Below are positions 57,901 to 64,000 of a stretch of 64,000 nucleotides of DNA, one piece after another. Both the position numbers and the translations under genes were made by a program. Source of the stretch: Chinchilla lanigera (taxonomy: Eukaryota > Chordata > Mammalia > Rodentia > Chinchillidae). The stretch is from the NCBI RefSeq assembly GCF_000276665.1, contig NW_004955472.1:5107935-5171934 (forward strand), read 5' to 3'. Under the pieces are notes generated by a model. That model saw only the letters and a list, made by a program, of their open reading frames with translations. It was not told the DNA's origin and ran no database searches. The number at the start of each line of letters is the position of its first letter. Position 1 is the first letter of the stretch.

Positions 57901-60400
57901 AAGTAAGATTAGTGCCCCTTTTTGCTTCAAGGGTCCTGGTGCTTAAAATATTGCTTTCCAGCTTTTGATTCTCACTCTATCAATTTCTTTTTGGGCTAGG
58001 GGTTCTTGAATGCAACAGACTATTGGATTTTCTTTTGTAGTACATTCTGCCAATCTGTTTCTTTTAATTGTGGAGTTGAGGACACTTATATTGGCAGCAA
58101 CTTCTAAAAGGTATTGATTTATTACTATCATTATGTTCTTGTTCTGCTGATGACTCCTTTATTTTTCCTTTTCTGTTTAACCACTTGACCTACATGATGC
58201 AATTATTCCAACCGATTTTTGAAGTGTGTTGGCCTTATTGTTCTCATCTGCAATAATTTTGAGCATATTTTGGAGTGCTGATTGGTGTTTACACATCTTT
58301 AAAATTGATTTTTATCATATAATGCCATTTTTCCATTAATTTTGAAAGAAATTTTTGCAGGATATATTGGTCTGGAGGGGAGAACTTGCTGGCTTTGAGG
58401 GCTCAAACACTTCACTTCAAGCTCTCATTACCTTTAAAGTTTATGTTGAAAAGTCTACTGCAATCCTGATGAGTTTACCATTATATGTGATTTTTTTGTG
58501 ACAGCTTTTAAGTTTCTTTCCTTTTGTTGAACATCTGGGGTTTTGAGTAAGATGTATCGTGAGGAGGTTCTTCTTTATCATAGTTAGTTGGAGGTCTATA
58601 AGCCTCAGATACTTATGTTGAAGTCTATCCTCATACTTGAAAAGTTTTCTACTATGATATATCTAAACTAACTCCAATTAACCCCAGGTGACTCTTCCTA
58701 GAATTGTCTAGTAGTGGGGGATGAATATTTCTTATCCTTTTATCATTTGAAATGCTTCTCTGACTAATGTACGTGACTGGCCATTTGCTCTTCAATTTCA
58801 TAAACCTTGTCTCATGTTGTGATTTTTGTGACTTAAAAATTCTATACAATTTCTATCGTCAACATTTTCATGCCTTTTTGAGGAACCCAGATCTTTGATA
58901 AATTATTATTACATGTTTGGAATCATTTGTAAAGCTCTTCCTTGTTTTTATTTATTTCACCCGTTTGCACATTTCTCATGTTATTATGAACAGCATGTTA
59001 GTTCTATTGTTTTTTAAGTTATGCACTCACTGAACTTGACAGGCTTTTTATCTCTTCCTCAGTCAGTTCACACAGCTATCCTAATTGGTGTTTTTGCAGT
59101 CAGCATTGCCCCTGACATGGAGAGGAAGAGGGAAAGGAACGGGATATGTCAATTGGAAAGAGGAAAATAAAGAAGCGTGCCACTAGTTTAAAAGAAAATA
59201 AGAAGGTGGATTCTTGGAGTTACTTTGCTGCTGGAGTAAATTGCTGGTGTACAGAGGATTGAGGAGCATATTCGTGTAGTCAAAATGTATACAGATGGAC
59301 AGCAATTTATTTAGCGATGTGGGGAGAGTTTGAATTGCTGGTGCCTACTAACATGTGTATTAGCAGTTTTGTTTTGTTCTAAAACTATAGGGGAAGAGAG
59401 CTGAAGGACTAGAGGGAAAAGAGAGCAAATCAAATGGGAAGACTCTGAATCTTAACAAAGAGTAAAGAAGAAAAGAGAAAAAGAAAAAGAAAGTGGAGAA
59501 AGACAACAAAAAATAACAAAAACAGAACATCAATGAGAAGCAACCATAATAGCCCAAATATAACAAATTAGTGCATTTGCAATGACTACAATAGCCAAAA
59601 TAATCATAGGAATAGGAAGAAAACTTAAGGGGAATTGTTAAAGCAGTAACCCAGGCCCCCCACGCAGCTTCCTCTGCACCATTGTCACTGTCTGCTTCAG
59701 TTTGCCGTGCAGGTTTCTCCTGTGGAGATGACTGCCTATCCCAAGGCTCAAGGACAGTTGCTTTCTTCTCACTCATGCCCTGGGGTTTGAGCTCCAGCTA
59801 GAGCTCTCAGGATTCCACTTTCTTGATAGTTTGCAGAGAATGTGTGGAAAAGCTCTCTGTGTCTTTCCTTCACAAGATTTTCTTTCCTATCATACGTCCT
59901 AAATGCCACTATACCATATTCTGATTGTTATCCATTTCTGCTTACCCCACAGAAACCCAGAAGGGGCATTCTCTCTCTCCTGGCTCTCAGGAGTAATGCT
60001 ATCATCAAACTGTTGCCTGATTTTTTCCCCAGCTAAAGTTTGCTTCCTTCTGGTCTTCTCATTTAGTTTCTTCTGTCTCTATGGGAGGAGGCCAACAATT
60101 GCAGATAGAGAATATTTCACACATCACATTCTTACTGTACATGGGAGAAATATGCCTATTATTATTAAAAATTACTATGATCATTATTATTTTAAAAACT
60201 TGTCTCTGCTGGGGGAGCTTTCTCTCTCCCTGTGTCACTGCTTTGCTCTGAGGACACGAGTGCTGGTACATGGCTATGAAACTGTACTTCATTCCATTTT
60301 TAGTTTCACTGAGTCCGTGGGTTCATATTGTATAAACATTTGTGCACCCAGTGGGGAGGATAGGTTGCTGTGAACGCAGTGACCAGAGGAATGTATGAGA
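54905..60400 (-). mobile_element. LINE-1, antisense, nearly full-length, with internal rearrangement
   Basis: Read right to left: 5'UTR (about 60400-58960, GC-richer part 59640-59800 and a tract at 59390-59520 that is pyrimidine-rich in sense), ORF1 (about 58960-58150), ORF2 from about 58130 to about 55320, then the 3' end at 55080-54905 (polypurine in sense). The endonuclease opening is readable on the minus strand at 57943-58131 (STIKRNRLAECTTKE, VCCIQEP). RT text continues through 56550-57800 in broken frames. A 48-bp patch at 55243-55290 (AAATCTTGGAAACAAACCAA) is in the opposite, sense orientation, showing local inversion near the 3' end. All frames are disrupted. Three SINE-free kilobases suggest it is moderately old. 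Confidence 0.85.
57943..58131 (-). pseudogene. L1 ORF2 endonuclease N-terminus, antisense L1
   Basis: ORF2p supplies the endonuclease and reverse transcriptase of L1. This frame carries the N-terminal wording (LNSTIKRNRLAE, then CCIQEP with the Glu that matches the family's conserved catalytic Gln-Glu pair). It corresponds to 31310-31420 in the sense L1. It stops after about 62 codons. Confidence 0.8.
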
Positions 60401-61284
60401 TGGATATGCAGAAAACAGAGACTTTGGGAGCCCCATGACCAAAACCTCCTGCAATGCATTGTTAGAGATTAAAAGACAGCCTACAGGCGTACAAGTCCAA
60501 GCAGGATAAGAACATGTCCTTAAGGATGAATTCTTTCACCCTCTACTCCATATATTCCAATTTATCACTTAGATTAGCCCTAAGGCCAGTCATAGAACAG
60601 ACCACTCTGACCTTCTATCTGGTTAATAATATCCCTTAGTTATTGCAAGCTGATCAGGTCCACAATCTCCTGAATGAGTATATAGTGAAGGTTAGATAAA
60701 AGGAGGTGAATGGAATGATTTCAGGGCTCCAGGAGGGTCAAAGCCCTCTCATGGAATTCGAGATTCTCTCCAAGCTAAACCAAGACCTTCTCTGGGTGGC
60801 CCATATTTATTTGGCTATCAGAAGAAGGGAGGGGTATACTCAAGAAGGGTGGAATTACTCAAGGACTTCTCCAAGTAAGGTATTAAATTATCCTTAATAA
60901 GGATTAAGTTAATCCACCCAGGAGTGAGATGTTTGAGGCTAGTCTTTATCTAGTTGAGATCAGATCCAGGAGTCCTTTGCTATGATCTTGTCTTATCTTT
61001 TGTGGCTTTCAGGCTTCATGTGCCATTACAGGTTTTAGTAAGGACTAGTGACTCACAGAGGTTCACTTACTATGAGTCCATCGCCCACTTCCAGACAAGC
61101 GGCCCAGGCTTTGGACAGATTCACAAGTAAATATACAAAGCCAATTGATTAATATAAGTCCTGCTCAGGGCTGCTTCATAATCATCTCCATCAACCTTCC
61201 TCTCTCTCCTCTATGAACTGCTGCACAGACCTTCTCCTGTTGCCTTTTATTCTTGCTTCTTTGTTCTATCAATAAAAAGCCACA
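60401..61284 (+). mobile_element. LTR-like or unclassified retroelement segment
   Basis: Balanced base composition unlike the AT-rich flanks. The right part is pyrimidine-rich (TCCTCTCTCTCCTCTATGAA) and leads to AATAAA at about 61270, as in an R/U5 region, just before L1 text. No clear TG...CA ends or TSD, and the usual length of U5 after AATAAA is missing, so the class is open. Confidence 0.4.
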
Positions 61285-61968
61285 GAAGAGAAGCAATACT
61301 TCCAAACTAATTCTTGGAAGCAAGCACTGCTCTGATACAAAATCAGAAAAGCACCTAACCAAGAAAGAGAACTACAGGCCAACCTCTTTAATGCATGTAC
61401 ATACAATAATCTTCAACAAGATACTGTCCAACAGAATGCAGCAAGTCATTAAGAAGATTTTACACCATGATCAAGTTGGATTCATTCAGTGATGAAAGAA
61501 TGCTCCATTATATGCAAATCAATAAGTATAATACAACACAGTGACATAAGCACAAACAAAAATCACATGGTCATCTCAACAGTTGCAGAAATGCACTTGA
61601 CACAGTACAACATTCATTCATGATAAAAAAAAAAACCCTACAGAATAGATGCTCTATATCTCAATCCAGTAAGAACCATCTATGACAAGCCAACAGCCAA
61701 CATGATACTAAGTGGTGAAAAAGTGCAAGCTTTCACTGTACATTTAAAAACAAGACAAGAATGCCCACAATCACCAATCCTGCTCAATATAGTTCTGAAA
61801 AAATTAGCCAAAGAAATTAGTTGAAAGAAATAAAAGGAATAAAGATACGAAAGGAAAAATTAAATTATCATTATTTGTTCTTGAGATGACAATTTACATA
61901 GAAGATCCCAAAAATTCCACCAATAGACTGACTCTTGGATTGATTAACCAAATTTAGCCCCATAGCAG
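61285..61968 (+). mobile_element. LINE-1 ORF2 (RT domain) fragment, sense, left half
   Basis: The frame to 61492 holds ENYRPTSLM and HHDQVGFIQ, standard L1 RT motifs. Later text (AATCACATGGTCATCTCAAC, TGATACTAAGTGGTGAAAAA, CAAGACAAGAATGCCCACAA) continues the palm region in broken frames. The fragment is split by an LTR at 61969 and resumes at 62604. Confidence 0.88.
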
Positions 61969-62603
61969 TGTAAGGATAAGGGGCCCCTAGGTAGGAAAAA
62001 GATAGGATAAAGATCTCATTGACCAGACTTCAAAGACACAGGCAGCTAGACCTCAGCAATTACAAGACAAAGGCAAAGAATAAGGAAGAAACTCAGGCCT
62101 GGGAAGGTCCAAATTAGTGAGATTAGTATAAGAACTGCAAATTTATCCCTTACTTAATCCTTAAACTTAGCTGTTCTACAAGGCTCCCACCCATAAACTT
62201 AGCCTCCACCAAAGGACAGGGAAAGGTTACCTGGCCGTCCATGTACAATCCAAGGAATCGACATGGAATCCAAGGTTGGATTTCCAGAAGAAAGGCGAGG
62301 TTAGGATGAAAGCCAAACCAGGGATCCAGGGAGCTAATCGGATTTCAGGAGCTTACAGAGGGAAATTAACCTCCTGAAAAGAGCTGATGTCCAGAGCCCA
62401 TGAACAATTCACTTTTGCATTCTCCCTACTCATCCAGAGTAGCTGTCTGTCATCCCTGTTTTCCTGTTTTACACCTTCAAATAAGTCATCTGGCTTTACT
62501 TTAACCATAGCCTCTGTAATTCTTTCCTGAAACTGAACTGGGTAATGTCGAGACCTGCCTTTTTCAGCAGAACAGTGGCTTGCAGTCCCTGCGTGGACCT
62601 ACA
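61969..62603. mobile_element. Probable solo LTR (about 635 bp) inside L1 ORF2
   Basis: Begins TGTAAGG and ends CTACA, flanked by GCAG (61965-61968) and GTAG (62604-62607), a 4-bp target duplication with one change, as for class I ERVs. Removing it restores L1 text (ATAGCAG joined to GATACAAAGTC), which supports both ends. Promoter and polyadenylation signals were not identified, and the strand is unclear. Confidence 0.65.
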
Positions 62604-62703
62604 GTAGGATACAAAGTCAACACTCAAAAATCAATAACATCCTGTACGTGAATAACAAACTCAGAAAGAGAAATTAGGGAAACCACATCTTTCACAATAG
62701 CTT
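62604..62703 (+). mobile_element. LINE-1 ORF2 fragment, sense, right half
   Basis: GGATACAAAGTCAACACTCA ... AAAATCAATAACATCC ... TTTCACAATAGC is the direct ORF2 continuation of 61968. L1 text stops where the next LTR begins and does not resume after it. Confidence 0.85.
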
Positions 62704-63239
62704 TGTTATGGACAGCTACATTAGGTATAAACATTATAGGCAGTCAGACAGGCCTGGGCCCTCCAGGGAATCAGCACGGAGCAGGAGAACACATCAAATC
62801 TGTGTCTGGAGGCTCATTGAAAGAAGATTAAAATCACAAGGCCAGATTTACATAACTCCTTAAGAGATAATCAAAAACTTGGGATTACTAATACCACCCT
62901 TTTGGGATTTCCCTTATGAATAAACCACTGTCTCATTAGGGGAAGCTATCTGCTCTCACCTCCTAATACTACCGAGACTAGGACGAAAGACAAGACTAAA
63001 ACTATAGATTACTGACCAAAGTTAATGATGTTATCCCTATGTCCTTGCTACTATTGGATATATCTTAGATAAATGGTTATACTTGGAATCTTGTTGATTA
63101 TAATTTGATCCATGTTGTATAGACTGTTGCTCTATAAAACTCTCAAAATGCAAGCTCTGTGACAACCTACTTTCAGATCCCCTCCTGGATGTCAGAAACT
63201 ACCTCTTCCAATAAAATTTCCTATTCTTTCTGTTTTGCA
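62704..63239 (+). mobile_element. Probable solo LTR (about 536 bp), sense
   Basis: Begins TGTTATGG and ends TTTTGCA. A TATA box (CTATAAAAC) lies at about 63132 and AATAAA at 63210-63215, about 80 bp apart, a normal U3/R layout. Immediate flanks share only CTT, so a target duplication is not clear. It differs in sequence from the neighbouring LTR at 61969. Confidence 0.65.
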
Positions 63240-63257
63240 CTTGTTTGTTTTATTTTG

Positions 63258-63408
63258 ATATTTTGTCTTTTTGAGGTAGGATTTCACTATACAGAAAGGG
63301 TTGGCCTTCATCTCACTTTGTAGCCCACACTGGCCTGAACTCACAGGGATCTTCCTGCCCAATCTGCTGAGTGCTGGGATTATAAGTGTGCACCACCATG
63401 TGCAGTTC
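63258..63408 (-). mobile_element. B1-type SINE, antisense
   Basis: CTTTTTGAGGTAGGATTTCA, TAGCCCACACTGGCCTGAAC, CTGCTGAGTGCTGGGATTAT, AGTGTGCACCACCATGTGCA. Nearly full length. It lies directly behind the LTR that ends at 63239. Confidence 0.95.
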
Positions 63409-64000
63409 AATTTTCCTACTCTTAAACTTTGTTGTTCCTTAGAATTTATTCCTCAATTTTTGGGAAACACAAAACTGGCATATCTAACGTCTTGTAGGTT
63501 GAGTTACATTTATGTCCCTTATATATCATTTTGGAGGTCCCATTGACAGAATTGTAAGAAGGTAAGTGTTTTGTTTGTCTAAAAGATTCTGGATTGTGAC
63601 TCATTTAGGCAATCAGAAATTGTCATTCTTTTTGTCCAGTTTTTATGTCTCTTTTACATTTGTCTTTTTATGCCTTTTTTTTTTGTCAAATGATGGTAAA
63701 TTTAAATTGACAATATGGGAAGATTATGATGTTTCTTTGATGGGATATTTATATTTTTGCAGGTAGTTTCCTGTGTTCCTGTTTTGTGTATAGACCTACT
63801 AGTTGCTGAATTTACTGGTGTTCCTTGCTTAATCAGTTTGACTGTTATGGCTCTTGTCTTATCTCAGAAAAGTGGTGCACGGGAAAGTAATGCAAGAGCA
63901 TCCTCTAGTGGATTTTGATACTAACCAAAATGTGAATTTGTAAAATGGGTCTTTTCTGGAAATCTAGTTTATGTGCAGTTAATATATGCCTATTAATAAA
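63409..64000. other. Unassigned AT-rich intergenic sequence
   Basis: No gene or repeat recognised up to the window edge. Confidence 0.4.

Noticed and set aside
59360..59776. 138-codon minus-strand frame with a hydrophobic tail, as a membrane protein
   Set aside because: It lies in the L1 5'UTR. The Phe/Leu/Ser run comes from the pyrimidine-rich leader, as does the frame at 29141-29395 in the other L1, which lacks an ATG start.

Overview
The window reads as mammalian, almost certainly rodent, intergenic DNA. It is AT-rich throughout, has no convincing protein-coding gene, tRNA or rRNA, and is built largely from retrotransposons of several ages. The rodent call rests on three things: tRNA-Ala-derived ID-type SINEs with clear A and B boxes, B1-type 7SL-derived SINE fragments, and MaLR (ORR1/MT-like) LTR-element remains. 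The young ID-like copies have a distinctive B-box-to-tail ending (GGTACCGG then A-rich). That suggests a castorimorph rodent (beaver or kangaroo-rat relatives), but this lineage call comes from memory of SINE families and is tentative. All longer open frames fall in L1 bodies, simple repeats or CpG-rich patches. I treat none as a gene.

Layout. 0-2 kb: antisense MaLR internal region, then a palindromic TCTA/TAGA array. 2-7 kb: unassigned DNA, then a sense L1 (ORF1 plus ORF2 to mid reverse transcriptase) that lacks its 3' end. 7-12 kb: an ID SINE with target-site duplications (TSDs), an LTR-like remnant, unassigned DNA and a GC-richer block with nested tandem duplications (10.1-10.8 kb). 11.9-13.6 kb: 3' half of a sense L1. 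14.6-15.0 kb: a CpG-rich patch of unknown origin. 17.9-18.9 kb: old antisense L1 interrupted by a 430-base assembly gap. 21.5-24.3 kb: antisense L1. 26.0-27.0 kb: old L1 3' end, an ID SINE with perfect TSDs and a DNA-transposon remnant. 28.5-33.0 kb: sense L1 with 60-bp 5'UTR monomers, a SINE inside ORF1 and a large internal ORF2 deletion. 34.5-39.1 kb: LTR remnant, B1 copies and a degenerate ERV-L-like pol. 41.2-44.8 kb: a 38-bp minisatellite, a purine-rich tract, a CpG-dense block (about 65 CpGs in about 740 bp) and an L1 whose 5' part is inverted. 44.8-54.2 kb: old L1 ends, SINEs and an old LTR. 54.9-60.4 kb: nearly full-length antisense L1 including its 5'UTR. 60.4-63.4 kb: LTR-like DNA, a sense L1 ORF2 fragment, two probable solo LTRs and a B1.

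How it fits together. These are decaying autonomous elements (L1, ERV-L) and the non-autonomous ones that depended on such machinery (ID and B1 on L1; MaLR on ERV-L). Nesting gives relative ages: ID SINEs lie inside L1 copies, and at least one LTR lies inside an L1 ORF2. Perfect 15-17 bp TSDs around several ID-like copies mark the most recent activity. I found no new gene system. The points most worth following are the short-period L1 monomers, the transposase-like C-terminus at 26.6-26.8 kb, and the minisatellite, purine tract and CpG block at 41.2-42.9 kb.
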